Shown: positions 17,660 to 27,267, numbered from the stretch's first letter. The stretch is DNA of 64,000 nucleotides from Gemmatimonadaceae bacterium (GCA_011525845.1 WYBP01000003.1:62001-126000); one strand, 5' to 3'. Numbers and translations are program-made. Notes: generated by a model not told the origin, from the sequence alone.

Positions 17660-18497
17660 CGGCGAACCGGCGCTCGAGGCGGCGGAAGACGGCCGCGCCC
17701 AGCACGAAGGTGCCGAGGGCGACCGTCGCGCCCCACACGATCGTGTTGGTGGGCGGCATCGGCGTGCCGAGCAGAGAGGCGCGAAGGCCTTCCAGCAGCG
17801 GCGCCAGTGGGTTCAGGTAGTAGAGCGCGAGGAAGCGCTCCGGGACGTTCGACGCCGAGTACGCCACGGGGCTCGCGTAGAGCAGGAGCTGGACGCCCAC
17901 GGGGAGGATGTGCTGCACGTCGCGGTAGCTCACCATCAGCGCGGACCCGATGAGTCCGAGTCCGAGGGCGAGCATCGCGAGTGCGAGCACCCAGAGCGGC
18001 ACGGTGAGGATCGCGATGCCGGGCGCGACCTCGGCCCAGGCCATCATCCCGCCCAGGAGCAGGAGTGCGATCAGGAAGTCGATCAGCGCCGCGGGGAGCG
18101 TGGAGGCGGGGAGCACCGCGCGCGGGAACCAGACCTTGGCGATGAGCGGGCTGTTCTGCACCAGCGACCCGCTCGCGCGCGTGAGGATGCCGGCGAAGAG
18201 CGCCCAGCCCGCCAGCGAGGCGAAGGTGAAGAGGAAGTAGGGCACCCCGTCGCTCGGGAGGCCGGCGACGACGCCGAAGACGAAGGTGAAGATCAGCGCC
18301 CCGAGCACCGGCTGCAGCAGCACCCAGGCGACGCCGAGGGCGGTCTGGCGGTACCGGAGCCGGAGGTCGCGGTCGGCCAGGCTCCAGAGGAGGTCGCGGA
18401 ACGCCCAGAGGTCGCCGGCGAGGCCGAGCGTGCGCGCGCTGTCCGGGCGGATGACGAGGACAGGGGGGTCGGCGTGCGTCGGCGGCGGTGGCGGCAT
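17649..18497 (-). CDS. wzm: Polysaccharide ABC exporter permease (Wzm/TagG type)
   Basis: A 282-residue membrane protein with six predicted helices. The region [21 protein letters not shown] (about 43-63) is the coupling segment and first-helix entry of this family, and [16 protein letters not shown] near the C-terminus is the second family hallmark. It moves lipid-linked glycan to the periplasmic side together with the Wzt-like ATPase. It is the first gene of the minus-strand operon. CTATTT lies six bases before its ATG, close to the short promoters seen elsewhere here. It diverges from msrP over about 60 bases. Confidence 0.9.
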   Translation of the reverse strand: MPPPPPTHADPPVLVIRPDSARTLGLAGDLWAFRDLLWSLADRDLRLRYRQTALGVAWVLLQPVLGALIFTFVFGVVAGLPSDGVPYFLFTFASLAGWALFAGILTRASGSLVQNSPLIAKVWFPRAVLPASTLPAALIDFLIALLLLGGMMAWAEVAPGIAILTVPLWVLALAMLALGLGLIGSALMVSYRDVQHILPVGVQLLLYASPVAYSASNVPERFLALYYLNPLAPLLEGLRASLLGTPMPPTNTIVWGATVALGTFVLGAAVFRRLERRFADVI

Positions 18498-18559
18498 CGC
18501 GGGAAATAGGCATACTCACCTCCGGGAACACAATGCCGGCGTACCTGATAGATATGACT

Positions 18560-19507
18560 ATGCGAATCCCCATCCTCCCATCCAGCGAGATCACGCCGGA
18601 GTCCGCGTATCTCGACCGTCGTTCGTTCATCGCCGCCGCCGGTGTGATCGGCGCGGGTCTCGTCGGGGCGCCCGCCCTCGGCGCCTGCGCGGCGCCCGCC
18701 GCGGATGCGAGCCAGCAGGGCTCGCTCGGCACCCCGTACGGGCTCCAGCCCTACGACCAGGTGAACGCCTGGGAGGACGTGACGGGCTACAACAACTTCT
18801 ACGAGTTCGGCACCGGGAAGGACGATCCCGCGGCGAACGCGCAGGAGTTCCGGACGAAGCCCTGGACGGTGAAGGTCGAGGGGCTCGTCTCCAAGCCGGG
18901 GGACTACCAGCTCGAGGACTTCCTCAAGCCCTCGAAGATGGAGGACCGGATCTACCGGATGCGCTGCGTGGAGGCGTGGTCGATGGTGATCCCCTGGCGT
19001 GGGATCCCGCTCGCCGACGTGATCAAGCGCGCCGAGCCCACCGCGGCCGCGAAGTTCGTGGAGTTCACGACGCTCTACGACCCGCAGCAGATGCCCGGCC
19101 AGCGCGCGCGCGTGCTCGACTGGCCGTACAACGAGGGACTGCGGCTGGACGAGGCGCTGCACCCGCTCACGCTGCTGGTGACCGGGGTGTATGGGAAGGA
19201 GCTCCCGAACCAGAACGGCGCGCCGCTGCGGCTCGTGGTGCCCTGGAAGTACGGCTTCAAGGGGATCAAGAGCATCGTGCGCATCCGGCTCACCTCCACG
19301 ATGCCGAAGACGGCGTGGAGCACCGCGATCCCGAGCGAGTACGGGTTCTACGCGAACGTGAACCCCGAGGTGGACCACCCGCGCTGGAGCCAGGCGACGG
19401 AGCGGCGCATCGGGCAGTTCCGGCGCATCCCGACCCTGATGTTCAACGGCTACGCCGACCAGGTGGCGTCGTTGTACTCGGGGATGGACCTCCGCCGCAA
19501 CTACTGA
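18560..19507 (+). CDS. msrP: MsrP: molybdopterin-dependent periplasmic methionine sulfoxide reductase
   Basis: A 315-residue catalytic subunit that repairs oxidised Met in envelope proteins using electrons from MsrQ. The start at 18560 gives [18 protein letters not shown], which matches the way MsrP relatives begin; in-frame ATGs at 18533 and 18554 are alternatives. DRRSF (19-23) is a twin-arginine signal, followed by a hydrophobic stretch. The sequence LGAC ending at Cys43 also fits a lipobox, which is unusual for this enzyme. Cys136 in YRMRCVEAW is the expected molybdenum ligand. The [21 protein letters not shown] block is the cofactor region. msrQ follows after four bases. Confidence 0.93.
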   Translation: MRIPILPSSEITPESAYLDRRSFIAAAGVIGAGLVGAPALGACAAPAADASQQGSLGTPYGLQPYDQVNAWEDVTGYNNFYEFGTGKDDPAANAQEFRTKPWTVKVEGLVSKPGDYQLEDFLKPSKMEDRIYRMRCVEAWSMVIPWRGIPLADVIKRAEPTAAAKFVEFTTLYDPQQMPGQRARVLDWPYNEGLRLDEALHPLTLLVTGVYGKELPNQNGAPLRLVVPWKYGFKGIKSIVRIRLTSTMPKTAWSTAIPSEYGFYANVNPEVDHPRWSQATERRIGQFRRIPTLMFNGYADQVASLYSGMDLRRNY

Positions 19508-19511
19508 ACCC

Positions 19512-20168
19512 GTGGCGCCACTGGGGGGGCTCGCGCGGCAGCCGCGCGGGTTCGGTGTCGTGCTCTTCCTCGCGGCGCTCGCGCCCGCGGCCTGGTTCGT
19601 GTATGCGGTGCTGAGCGACCTCTTCTTCGGGTCCTCGTATCTCGGCACGGACCCGGTGAAGGCCGCGGAGCATGGCCTCGGCGAGTGGACGCTGCGCCTC
19701 CTCTTCGCCACGCTCGCCATCACGCCGCTCCGGCGGATCACGGGGTGGAACTGGCTCGCGAAGCACCGGCGCACGCTCGGGCTCTTCGCGTTCGCGTACG
19801 TCTCGCTCCACCTTCTCACCTGGGCGCTGCTCGACGTGCAGGTCGGGATCAGCGAGTACGTCGGCTGGGCGGACGTCAAGAAGGACATCTTCAAGCGCCC
19901 GTTCATCACCATCGGGATGACTGCGTTCGTGCTCATGATCCCGCTCGCCGTCACGTCCACGAAGAAGATGATCGCGCGCCTGGGGAGGAACTGGCGTCGG
20001 CTGCACCGGCTGGCGTACGTGGTCCCCGTGCTCGGCGTGTTCCACTTCTGGATGGCGGTGAAGCTCGACATCACCGAGCCGGGGATCTACGGCCTGGTGC
20101 TCGCGGCGCTGCTGCTCTGGCGCGCGCGCGAGGCCCGGCTGGCGAAGGCGTCGGCGGCCGCCGCCTGA
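19512..20168 (+). CDS. msrQ: MsrQ: heme-binding membrane subunit for MsrP
   Basis: A 218-residue inner-membrane protein of the ferric-reductase-like family. Hydrophobic helices cover about 15-35, 58-75, 88-110, 130-150, 165-180 and 190-205. KHRRTLGLFAFAYVSLHLLTW carries a heme-ligand His, and RLHRLAYVVPVLGVFHFW carries two more; ITPLRRITGWNWL is the conserved cytoplasmic loop. It passes electrons from the quinol pool or flavin reductase to MsrP. The GTG at 19512 lies four bases after msrP, so the pair is one operon. Confidence 0.93.
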   Translation: MAPLGGLARQPRGFGVVLFLAALAPAAWFVYAVLSDLFFGSSYLGTDPVKAAEHGLGEWTLRLLFATLAITPLRRITGWNWLAKHRRTLGLFAFAYVSLHLLTWALLDVQVGISEYVGWADVKKDIFKRPFITIGMTAFVLMIPLAVTSTKKMIARLGRNWRRLHRLAYVVPVLGVFHFWMAVKLDITEPGIYGLVLAALLLWRAREARLAKASAAAA

Positions 20169-20176
20169 TCGCACGG

Positions 20177-20182
20177 TAGATT
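20177..20182 (+). promoter_or_regulatory. Predicted leaderless promoter (TAGATT, 6 bases before GTG)
   Basis: TAGATT, then gcgcgc, then the GTG start at 20189. With normal spacing the first transcribed base would be the start codon itself. No Shine-Dalgarno is present. Confidence 0.6.
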
Positions 20183-20188
20183 GCGCGC

Positions 20189-21466
20189 GTGCCCCGTGCG
20201 CGCGCGGGCGGAGCCCGCCCCTCCCCGACGACCACCACCGACTTCGGCCGCGGTGCGCTCGCGTGCTTCGCGATCGCCGCGCCGGGACTCGAGCCGCTCG
20301 TCGCGCGCGAACTCGGCGCGCTGCCCGTGCGGGGAGTGCGCGAGGTCGTCGGGGGCGTGGAGTTCACCGCGGACGCCGCCGGACTCGCCGCGGCGCAGCT
20401 GCGACTGCGCACGGCGAGCCGCGTGCTCGTCCGGCTCGCCTCCTTCAAGGCGACGGCGTTCCATGAACTCGAGCGCTCGGCCCGCCATGTGCCGTGGGCG
20501 TCGGTCCTTCCGCCCGACGCTCCTTTCGCGCTGCGCGTGACCTGCCGGAAGTCGCGGCTCTATCACTCCGACGCGGTGGCCGAACGGGTGGCGGCGGCGA
20601 TCGTGCGCTCGGTGGCGGGGGCGCGACCGGCGGAGAGGAGCACCGGTGCGCCCGAGGCCGACGACCTGGAGGACGCAGACGCCATGGACGGCACGATCGA
20701 CGCGGTCGGCGCCGATGTGGGCGACGCGGCTCCGCCCCGGACGCCGCAGCTCTTCGTCGTGCGCTTCGACCGCGACCGGTGCACCATCTCGGCCGATGCG
20801 TCGGGGGAGCTCCTGCACCGGCGTGGCTACCGGCAGGCCGTGGCGCGGGCGCCGATGCGGGAGACGCTGGCCGCCGCGCTCGTGATGGCCAGCGGATGGG
20901 ATCCGGCGACGCCGCTGCTCGATCCCTTCTGCGGTTCAGGGACGATCCCGATCGAGGCGGCGCTCATCGCGCGGCGGATCGCGCCGGGACTCGAACGTGC
21001 GTTCGCAGCGGAGCGGTGGCCTTCCACGGCGTCCGGTGTCTGGGCCGCGGCCCGCGCGGCCGCGGCGGCGGAGGTGCTGCCCAGCGCCCCGGCGCCGATC
21101 CTGGGCTCTGACCGGGACGCGGGGGCGATCGAGGCGGCCAAGGCGAACGCGGAGCGGGCGGGGGTCGCCGGGGACGTCACCTTCACCTGCGCGGCGCTCA
21201 TGCACGCCGAGCCGCCGGCGGAGCGCGGGACCCTCGTCTCGAACCCGCCATACGGTGTCCGCGTCGGGGACGCCGCCGACCTGGGGCGACTGTACGCCGC
21301 TCTCGGGGACCTGGTTCGCGCGCGATTCCCGAAATGGGATGTGACGCTGGTGGTGGCAGACCGAGTAGTACTGGCGCGGACGCGCCTCGCGTTCGCGGAG
21401 TCGCTGTCCACGCGGAACGGTGGCCTCTCGGTCCAGTTCCAGTCGAGAAGGCGTGCGGACGAGTGA
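20189..21466 (+). CDS. THUMP-domain class I RNA methyltransferase (RlmL/Trm14-like)
   Basis: A 425-residue RNA methyltransferase. The N-terminal part, about 25-190, has a ferredoxin-like/THUMP fold signature (CFAIAAPGLEPLVARELGAL and FALRVTCRKSRLYHS). The catalytic domain has DPFCGSGTIPIEAAL (245-259) for S-adenosylmethionine and NPPYG (352-356), the hallmark of N2-guanine methyltransferases. RRGYRQAVARAPMRETLAAAL links the two. Residues about 145-186 are an acidic low-complexity insert rich in Asp, Glu and Ala inside the THUMP region, longer than I would expect. It likely modifies 23S rRNA or tRNA. The GTG start is set by the TAGATT element exactly six bases upstream. Confidence 0.88.
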   Translation: MPRARAGGARPSPTTTTDFGRGALACFAIAAPGLEPLVARELGALPVRGVREVVGGVEFTADAAGLAAAQLRLRTASRVLVRLASFKATAFHELERSARHVPWASVLPPDAPFALRVTCRKSRLYHSDAVAERVAAAIVRSVAGARPAERSTGAPEADDLEDADAMDGTIDAVGADVGDAAPPRTPQLFVVRFDRDRCTISADASGELLHRRGYRQAVARAPMRETLAAALVMASGWDPATPLLDPFCGSGTIPIEAALIARRIAPGLERAFAAERWPSTASGVWAAARAAAAAEVLPSAPAPILGSDRDAGAIEAAKANAERAGVAGDVTFTCAALMHAEPPAERGTLVSNPPYGVRVGDAADLGRLYAALGDLVRARFPKWDVTLVVADRVVLARTRLAFAESLSTRNGGLSVQFQSRRRADE

Positions 21467-21482
21467 CGAATCCCCGACTTGC

Positions 21483-21515
21483 GCCCCACGGTGTGCTTCC
21501 GGCAGACTGTGGGGC
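21483..21515. terminator. Hairpin between the methyltransferase and susC gene 1
   Basis: GCCCCAC at 21483-21489 pairs perfectly with GTGGGGC at 21509-21515 around a 19-base loop. It lies 16 bases after the methyltransferase stop and 40 bases before susC. It may be a weak terminator or part of the susC leader; no T-tract follows. Confidence 0.4.
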
Positions 21516-21541
21516 TCAGTCCACCAGAACTCCCCCACTTT

Positions 21542-21545
21542 GAGG
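21542..21545 (+). promoter_or_regulatory. Shine-Dalgarno of susC gene 1
   Basis: GAGG sits nine bases before the ATG at 21555, so this gene uses a leadered message, unlike the methyltransferase just upstream. It supports the chosen start. Confidence 0.5.
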
Positions 21546-21554
21546 TAGCGTCAG

Positions 21555-24500
21555 ATGCAGCTCAACCGACTCCCACGCATCCTGGCGCGCGCCGCGATGC
21601 TCGTGGCGCTCGCCGGGGTCTCCCTGGGCGCGCAGGCCGGCACCGGTGCGATCGCCGGCAAGGTCACGCTTCGCGGCACCGATCAACCGCTCGTGGAAGC
21701 GCGGGTGATCGTGATGGGGACCGCGCTCACGGTGTACACCAACACGCAGGGCGAATACCGCCTTCCGGCCGTCCCGGCCGGGGTCGTGCAGGTCACGGTG
21801 TACAAGGTCGGCTACCAGGCGGCGAGCGACACCGTCCGCGTCATGGTCGGGCAGTCCGCGACGCTGAACCTGACGATGGCCGTCTCGCGCGTGCAGCTCT
21901 CCGACGTCGTGGTGACCGGCACCGCCGGCAACCAGGAGCGGCGGGCGCAGGCGGCGGTCGTGACCAGCGTGGACCTCTCGGAGCTCGCGGCCGGGTCCGC
22001 GGCGCAGAACGTGAGCCAGCTGCTCGCCTCCAAGGTGCCGGGGGTCTCGGTGAACCAGGCGTCCGGCACGGCCGGCACGTCGCAGCGGATCAACATCCGC
22101 GGCGCCTCGTCGATCAACCTCTCCAACCAGCCGCTGATCTTCATCGACGGCATCCGGATGATCGAGGGCCAGCCCAGCCTCGGCGTCAACGGCCAGTCGG
22201 CGGACCGCCTGAACAACCTGAACCCGGACGACATCGAGTCGATCGAGCTCGTGAAGGGTCCCGCGGCGGCCACGCTCTACGGCGCGGATGCGTCGTCCGG
22301 CGTGATCCAGATCATCACCCGCAAGGGGCGCGCGGGGTCCTCGCGCTTCTCGCAGGCGATCAGCACCGAGTGGGGGACGCAGGACAAGTACTGGACGCCC
22401 CCGACGAACTACGCGTTCTGCACCACCGCGTCGATCGCGCCGACCAGCACGAACCCCCTCTGCCGGAACCAGACGACCACGACGCTCGTCGGCGACAACC
22501 CGCTCATGCGGGAGAACGCGTTCCGCAAGGGCTCGATCGCGAACTACGGCTACCGGGCGACCGGTGGCGGGACGAACTACGGCTACTTCATCTCGCTGAA
22601 CAAGGACCTGAACACCGGCGTCCTCCCGAACAACGAGTTCGGGCGCCAGGGCCTGCGCATGAACTTCAACTTCGTGCCGGACCCCAAGGTGACGGTGAAC
22701 GCGAGCCTCGCGATCCAGCAGTCGCGCGTGAAGGCGCCGGACAACGACAACAACATCTACGGCTTCCTGGGCGGCGGCCTGCTCGGGACGCCGATCTCGC
22801 GCACCGATGACGGCTCCGGCTCCAACGGCTGGTTCGGCTTCGCGCGCAACGTCGAGGCGATCTCCGCGATCGACAACCAGCTCGTCTCCCGCGGCACCAC
22901 GGCCGGGCTCACGGTGAACTACATCCCGCGCCCCTGGTTCACGCACCGCCTCACCATCGGCGGCGACATCCTGCTCGACGAGCAGACCCGCTTCTTCCCG
23001 CGCAACTCGCGCGGCTCGTACGCCGGCCTGCTGAACACCGGGTCGAACACGCAGACGCGCAACGGGATCCAGCGCTACACGGTGGACTACCTGGCGAACG
23101 CCAAGCGCAACTTCGGCGCCGGCGGGGAGTTCGAGCTGAACGGCTCGGCCGGGCTGCAGATGATCCAGACCCGCAACGACTTCATCAACATCACGGGCAC
23201 CGGGTTCGTCACGAACGCGAACAACGTCCCGTCGTCCGCCTCGCAGACGTCCGGCGGCGGACAGGTCACCGACGTGCGCCAGCGCGGGTGGGTCGGCCAG
23301 GCGCAGTTGGGACACCTCGACCGCCGCTTCCTGCAGGTCGGTCTCCGCGTGGACGAGTTCTCCGTGTTCGGCACGAACGTGGAGCCGGCGATCCTCCCGA
23401 AGGTCGGCGGGTCGTGGGTGATCTCGGATGAGGCGTTCTTCGGCGGCATGAGCCAGTACGTGAACTCGCTCCGCCTCCGCGCGGCGTGGGGCTCCACGGG
23501 CCGTGCGCCGGGCGCGGGCGCGGCGCTCACCACCTTCTCCTCGGCGCCGAGCATCGTGGGCTCCGTGGTGGAGTCCGGGGCGATCCCGCTCAACCCGGGG
23601 AACGACTCGCTCAAGGCCGAGCGTGGCCAGGAGATCGAGTTCGGCTTCGACGCGAGCTTCCTCGATGAGCGCGTCGCGATCGAGGTCACCTACTTCAACA
23701 AGACCACGAACGACCTGATCCTCAGCCAGCCGCTGCCGCCGTCGCTCGGCTTCGCCCAGAACCCGCAGGTGAACATCGGGCAGGTCAAGAACAGCGGCTT
23801 CGAGATCGGCGTCAGCGCGACGGCCTTCCAGAACCAGTACGTCACCTGGGACCTCCGCGCCGGCATGGCGACGCTCAAGAACGAACTCACGGACCTCGGC
23901 GGGATCGCACCGTTCGGCACGACGAACCGCTTCACCGAGGGCTTCCAGCTCGGCTCGTTCGTCTCGAAGAAGATCCGCAACATCAACGAGGCGACCGGTG
24001 TGGTGACGGTCTCCGACACCCTCGAGGTGATCGGCAACCAGTTCCCGACGTTCGAGGGCACGCTCTCGAGCACGGTGACGCTCTGGAACCAGCTCCGCAT
24101 CAACGGGCAGATCGACACCAAGCGCGACTTCCTGGTGTTCAACAACACGGCGTTCTTCCGCGAGACCCAGCTGGTGCGGAGCAACGAGCGCCTCGACACG
24201 CTGGTGCTGGACCGCCGCGAGCGGCTCCGCCGCTACGGCAACCCGACCACCGGGCAGCCGGCGTTCGTGCAGGAGAACGGCTCGCCGACCACCGTGAACG
24301 AGGTGCGCGAGGCGTTCATGCAGCCCGGCGACTTCGTCCGCATCCGCGAGATCGGCATCAACTGGGACATCCCGGCGCGCTGGGTCTCCCTGGTCTCCGG
24401 CGTGCAGAGCGCCTCGATCGGCATGGCGGTGCAGAACGTGCGCCTCTGGACGAACGACCGGTTCACCGGCCGTGACCCCGAGGTGATCTCCACCACCGGC

Positions 24501-24578
24501 GGCCAGTTCACGCGCGACGACTTCCTGACGCTCCCCAATCCGCGGACCACCGTGGTGCGGCTCAACCTGACCTTCTGA
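21555..24578 (+). CDS. SusC/RagA-type TonB-dependent outer-membrane transporter (pair 1)
   Basis: A 1007-residue outer-membrane importer. Signal peptide up to about residue 28 (GVSLGAQAG), then a carboxypeptidase-regulatory-like beta domain (GAIAGKVTLRGTDQPLVEARV, 31-105), the TonB box region SDVVVTGTAG (116-125), and a plug domain with INIRGASSINLSNQPLIFIDG and IESIELVKGPAAATLYG, the SusC hallmark. The rest is a 22-strand barrel ending in TVVRLNLTF with the terminal Phe needed for insertion. Together with the SusD-like lipoprotein seven bases downstream it would capture and import a large nutrient. No glycan hydrolase or extracytoplasmic sigma factor is adjacent, so the substrate is unknown; peptides or glycans are both possible. 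Confidence 0.93.
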   Translation: MQLNRLPRILARAAMLVALAGVSLGAQAGTGAIAGKVTLRGTDQPLVEARVIVMGTALTVYTNTQGEYRLPAVPAGVVQVTVYKVGYQAASDTVRVMVGQSATLNLTMAVSRVQLSDVVVTGTAGNQERRAQAAVVTSVDLSELAAGSAAQNVSQLLASKVPGVSVNQASGTAGTSQRINIRGASSINLSNQPLIFIDGIRMIEGQPSLGVNGQSADRLNNLNPDDIESIELVKGPAAATLYGADASSGVIQIITRKGRAGSSRFSQAISTEWGTQDKYWTPPTNYAFCTTASIAPTSTNPLCRNQTTTTLVGDNPLMRENAFRKGSIANYGYRATGGGTNYGYFISLNKDLNTGVLPNNEFGRQGLRMNFNFVPDPKVTVNASLAIQQSRVKAPDNDNNIYGFLGGGLLGTPISRTDDGSGSNGWFGFARNVEAISAIDNQLVSRGTTAGLTVNYIPRPWFTHRLTIGGDILLDEQTRFFPRNSRGSYAGLLNTGSNTQTRNGIQRYTVDYLANAKRNFGAGGEFELNGSAGLQMIQTRNDFINITGTGFVTNANNVPSSASQTSGGGQVTDVRQRGWVGQAQLGHLDRRFLQVGLRVDEFSVFGTNVEPAILPKVGGSWVISDEAFFGGMSQYVNSLRLRAAWGSTGRAPGAGAALTTFSSAPSIVGSVVESGAIPLNPGNDSLKAERGQEIEFGFDASFLDERVAIEVTYFNKTTNDLILSQPLPPSLGFAQNPQVNIGQVKNSGFEIGVSATAFQNQYVTWDLRAGMATLKNELTDLGGIAPFGTTNRFTEGFQLGSFVSKKIRNINEATGVVTVSDTLEVIGNQFPTFEGTLSSTVTLWNQLRINGQIDTKRDFLVFNNTAFFRETQLVRSNERLDTLVLDRRERLRRYGNPTTGQPAFVQENGSPTTVNEVREAFMQPGDFVRIREIGINWDIPARWVSLVSGVQSASIGMAVQNVRLWTNDRFTGRDPEVISTTGGQFTRDDFLTLPNPRTTVVRLNLTF

Positions 24579-24585
24579 GGCTGCC

Positions 24586-25830
24586 ATGCGATTCTCTTCC
24601 ATCACTGCCGCCGCGCCACGTGCGCTGGTCGGCCTCGCGCTCGCGGCCTCGGTCGCCTGCTCGGACTTCCTCACGGTCAAGAACCCGAACGTCATCGACG
24701 CCGGGTCCATCGACCCGGTGCAGGACGCGGCGACCCTCGCCAACTCCGGCCAGCAGAACTACCAGGTCACCCTGGGCTGGCTGATCATGTACGGCTCCTG
24801 GTTCACGGGCGAGGCGCTCGTGGCCGAGACCTTCCCGACGCGCAACGAGTACGGGCGCCGCGAGGTCGTGAGCTCGAACGGCTCGCACAACGGCGACGTC
24901 TGGGCACCGCTCTCGCAGTCGGCCGCGTCGAACCACTTCGTGATCGGGCTCGCGCTCCCCACGCCGGACACGAACATCAACTACGTGCGGGCGCACACCT
25001 GGCTCGGGTACACCTTCCTCCTCATGGCGGAGCAGTTCTGCCAGGGCGTGGTGTACGGTGGGCCGGCGCTGACCACGGCCAACATGCTCGACTCGGCGAT
25101 CGCGAACTTCACGACCGCGATCACCAAGGGCACCGCGAACGGGACCGCGGCGGCCACCACGCTGGCGAACGTCGCCCGCGTCGGGCGTGCCCGCGCGAAC
25201 CTCCAGGCCGGGAACGGCCCGGCGGCCATCGCCGACGCCGGGTCGGTGCCCGCCAACTTCACCTACAGCTTCAGCTTCGTCGATGACGCGGCCAACCGGA
25301 CCCGCGTGAGCAACCGGATGTGGCAGTTCACCTTCGATCGTGGGTCGATCTCGGTGGCGCCCGCGTTCCGTGTGACCGACCCGCGCATCGTGTACGGCGC
25401 GCCGGGCACGCACACGCTCTCGGCGCAGGATGCGACCGCGGGTCCGTTCTGGATCCAGCGGAAGTACCCGGCGTACACGTCCTCGCTCCGCGTGGCCTCC
25501 AAGCTCGAGGCTGACTACATCGCGGCCGAGGCGGGCGGCACCGCCACGCAGCAGACCATGATCGCGACGCGTCGCGCCGCGAACAGCCTGCCCGCCTACT
25601 CGGGTCCGACCGACGCCGCCAGCATCCTGATCGAGTTCATGCGCCAGAAGAACCTGGACTTCTGGCTCGAAGGCCAGCGCTTCGGCGACTGGCGCCGCAA
25701 CCCGACCGCCGTCACCGACGTGCCGGTCCCGGGTTCGACCTACTTCAAGCCGGGCTTCTCGCCGGTCGGCAACCAGACCTGCTACCCGCTGCCCCTGGCG
25801 GAGACGGACAACAACCCGAACTTCCCCTGA
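24586..25830 (+). CDS. SusD/RagB-like outer-membrane lipoprotein (pair 1)
   Basis: A 414-residue surface lipoprotein that acts as lid and substrate binder for the SusC channel. The signal peptide ends LAASVACSDF, with Cys25 as the likely lipidated residue, although the base at -3 is Ser instead of Leu. SDFLTVKNPNVIDAGSID is the start of SusD-like proteins in this phylum, and helices with repeated Ala/Asn motifs (ALTTANMLDSAIANFTTAI) look like the TPR core. RQKNLDFWLEGQRFGDWRRNP is the diagnostic C-terminal SusD block. It follows susC after seven bases. Confidence 0.9.
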   Translation: MRFSSITAAAPRALVGLALAASVACSDFLTVKNPNVIDAGSIDPVQDAATLANSGQQNYQVTLGWLIMYGSWFTGEALVAETFPTRNEYGRREVVSSNGSHNGDVWAPLSQSAASNHFVIGLALPTPDTNINYVRAHTWLGYTFLLMAEQFCQGVVYGGPALTTANMLDSAIANFTTAITKGTANGTAAATTLANVARVGRARANLQAGNGPAAIADAGSVPANFTYSFSFVDDAANRTRVSNRMWQFTFDRGSISVAPAFRVTDPRIVYGAPGTHTLSAQDATAGPFWIQRKYPAYTSSLRVASKLEADYIAAEAGGTATQQTMIATRRAANSLPAYSGPTDAASILIEFMRQKNLDFWLEGQRFGDWRRNPTAVTDVPVPGSTYFKPGFSPVGNQTCYPLPLAETDNNPNFP

Positions 25831-25870
25831 TCGTCGCGGTCTGACGGTCCGCGGGACGCAGGCAAGGCGA

Positions 25871-25900
25871 GGGGGGTGGGACCGAAAGGTCCCACCCCCC
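25871..25900. terminator. Bidirectional hairpin terminator with GAAA tetraloop
   Basis: GGGGGGTGGGACC (25871-25883) and its exact complement GGTCCCACCCCCC (25888-25900) enclose GAAA, a stable GNRA-type loop. The 13-base perfect stem sits between the convergent susD gene (ends 25830) and the porin-like gene (ends 25924). No T-tract follows on either strand. Confidence 0.85.
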
Positions 25901-25923
25901 ACGCCACATCCGGCATCCCCGCC

Positions 25924-27267
25924 CTAGAACTCGAAGCCGAACGCGAGGTTCAAGTGCTGGTTCGTGACCGAGCTCGAGAGCTGGTCGGTCACCGTGCGCC
26001 TCCACTCGAAGCCCAGCACCAGCGGTCCCGCCGGACGCCAATGCAGGTGCGCCTCGCTCGTCCTGTTCCGCGTGCGCCCGCTGGGCGGCAGGTCCGCGTC
26101 CTCGGGATCGTCCATCCCCGCGCCCACGCCGACCAGCACGCGGGGCGTGGCGCGCAGGTTCAGTTGGCCCCAGCCACCCCGCGTGCGAACCGGTACGCCC
26201 CCCACGCCGAGCCCCTGCCCGATGCCGCCTCCTCCGAGTCCGCGCAGCGCCTGGCCGTCGAACGCCTCGGCGCGGAGCTCCACGCGGCCGACGGGCACGT
26301 GGAGGGTGAGCGTCACCGCGCGCGAATCGCGCTCCACGTCCGCCGCGTCGGCCACGCGCCCCGCGTGCACGCCGATCGCGACCGTGCCGGTCCCCTCCTG
26401 CTCGCCCCACTGCGCCCGCACCTGGCCCTCGAGATAGGGCATGCTGGTGCGCTCCGCGGCGTCGAACTGGGTGTCGAAGGTCGCGTTGGGTTCACCGCTC
26501 GTGGGCGCGAGGACCGCTGCCTGGAGCCCGACACGCACCCGCCCTGAGGTCTGCACCGTCGCGCGCACCTGTGGCAGCCAGAGCCAGAGGTTCCCTGCGG
26601 CGGTGAAGCCCGGTGTGCCCACCGAGGCGAGGCTCACCGGGTCGAGGGAGGCGACCAGGGGCTGGTCCTGTCCCACCATGAACTCCGCGTGCCGCCAGCT
26701 CAGGGTACCGCGCGCGGTGCGGAGCCTGAGCAGCGGGAAGGTGCGCCCCCCGGCGCTCGGGAGTTGCCCCCCGAAGAAGTCGACATCGAGGTCGCCGGTG
26801 AAGGTGCCGCCTGCCACCTCCTGCACGCTGAGCGCCACGCCGAGCCGCGTCTGGCGGATGCTCATCGCCATGCCGCCCTGCGGACCCGTCCCCGAGTCCG
26901 GACGCGCGAAGAGCGGGACATCCACGTTGTTGGTGCGGTGCGAGTTCGAGAAGGCGTTCACGAGCGCCCGGCCGGAGAACTCGAGCGCGACGCGGGACCG
27001 CGTGCGGAGCGCGGTGCCGCTCTCCGTGGCGAGCTGCTCCCGCAGCAGGGCGAGCGCCGCCTCGGCGTCCTCGAGTCGCTGCCGGATGGAGTCGAGCTGC
27101 GCCGCCGTCGGCGCCTGCGCGCCGGCGATGGGGGACGCGAGCAACGTGAGCAGGGTCACGCCAAGGATGGCGCGCGGCCGGCGCCACCTGCTTGACCGTC
27201 GCGCGCGCCGGAGGGTAGCGTTGGATGGTTCAGCCTCGAGGTATCGATGCGGCATCGGGACTCCCAT
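25924..27267 (-). CDS. Outer-membrane porin-like protein with N-terminal coiled coil
   Basis: A 447-residue exported protein. After an Arg-rich n-region there is a signal helix (AILGVTLLTLLASPIAGAQA), then a short coiled coil (AAQLDSIRQRLEDAEAALALLREQLA), then a long beta-rich part with alternating residues, for example RVALEFSGRALVNAF, GTLSWRHAEFMVGQDQPLV and a terminal LNLAFGFEF ending in Phe. Coiled coil plus barrel resembles trimeric porins of the DcaP/OprB kind; the exact family is not certain. The start is unclear: ATG 27267 and ATG 27255 both overlap the first codons of the divergent cupredoxin gene. Its neighbours suggest a role in metal or redox-related uptake, which is inference. 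Confidence 0.7.
   Translation of the reverse strand: MGVPMPHRYLEAEPSNATLRRARRSSRWRRPRAILGVTLLTLLASPIAGAQAPTAAQLDSIRQRLEDAEAALALLREQLATESGTALRTRSRVALEFSGRALVNAFSNSHRTNNVDVPLFARPDSGTGPQGGMAMSIRQTRLGVALSVQEVAGGTFTGDLDVDFFGGQLPSAGGRTFPLLRLRTARGTLSWRHAEFMVGQDQPLVASLDPVSLASVGTPGFTAAGNLWLWLPQVRATVQTSGRVRVGLQAAVLAPTSGEPNATFDTQFDAAERTSMPYLEGQVRAQWGEQEGTGTVAIGVHAGRVADAADVERDSRAVTLTLHVPVGRVELRAEAFDGQALRGLGGGGIGQGLGVGGVPVRTRGGWGQLNLRATPRVLVGVGAGMDDPEDADLPPSGRTRNRTSEAHLHWRPAGPLVLGFEWRRTVTDQLSSSVTNQHLNLAFGFEF

Noticed and set aside
21546-21551. TAGCGT before susC 1 as a -10 element
   Set aside because: It lies three bases before the ATG, so the transcript would start inside the gene; the GAGG ribosome site indicates a leader.
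21516-24743. Antisense open frame of 1075 codons opposite susC 1
   Set aside because: Composition is typical of reverse-strand shadow; the plus strand has full SusC domain architecture.
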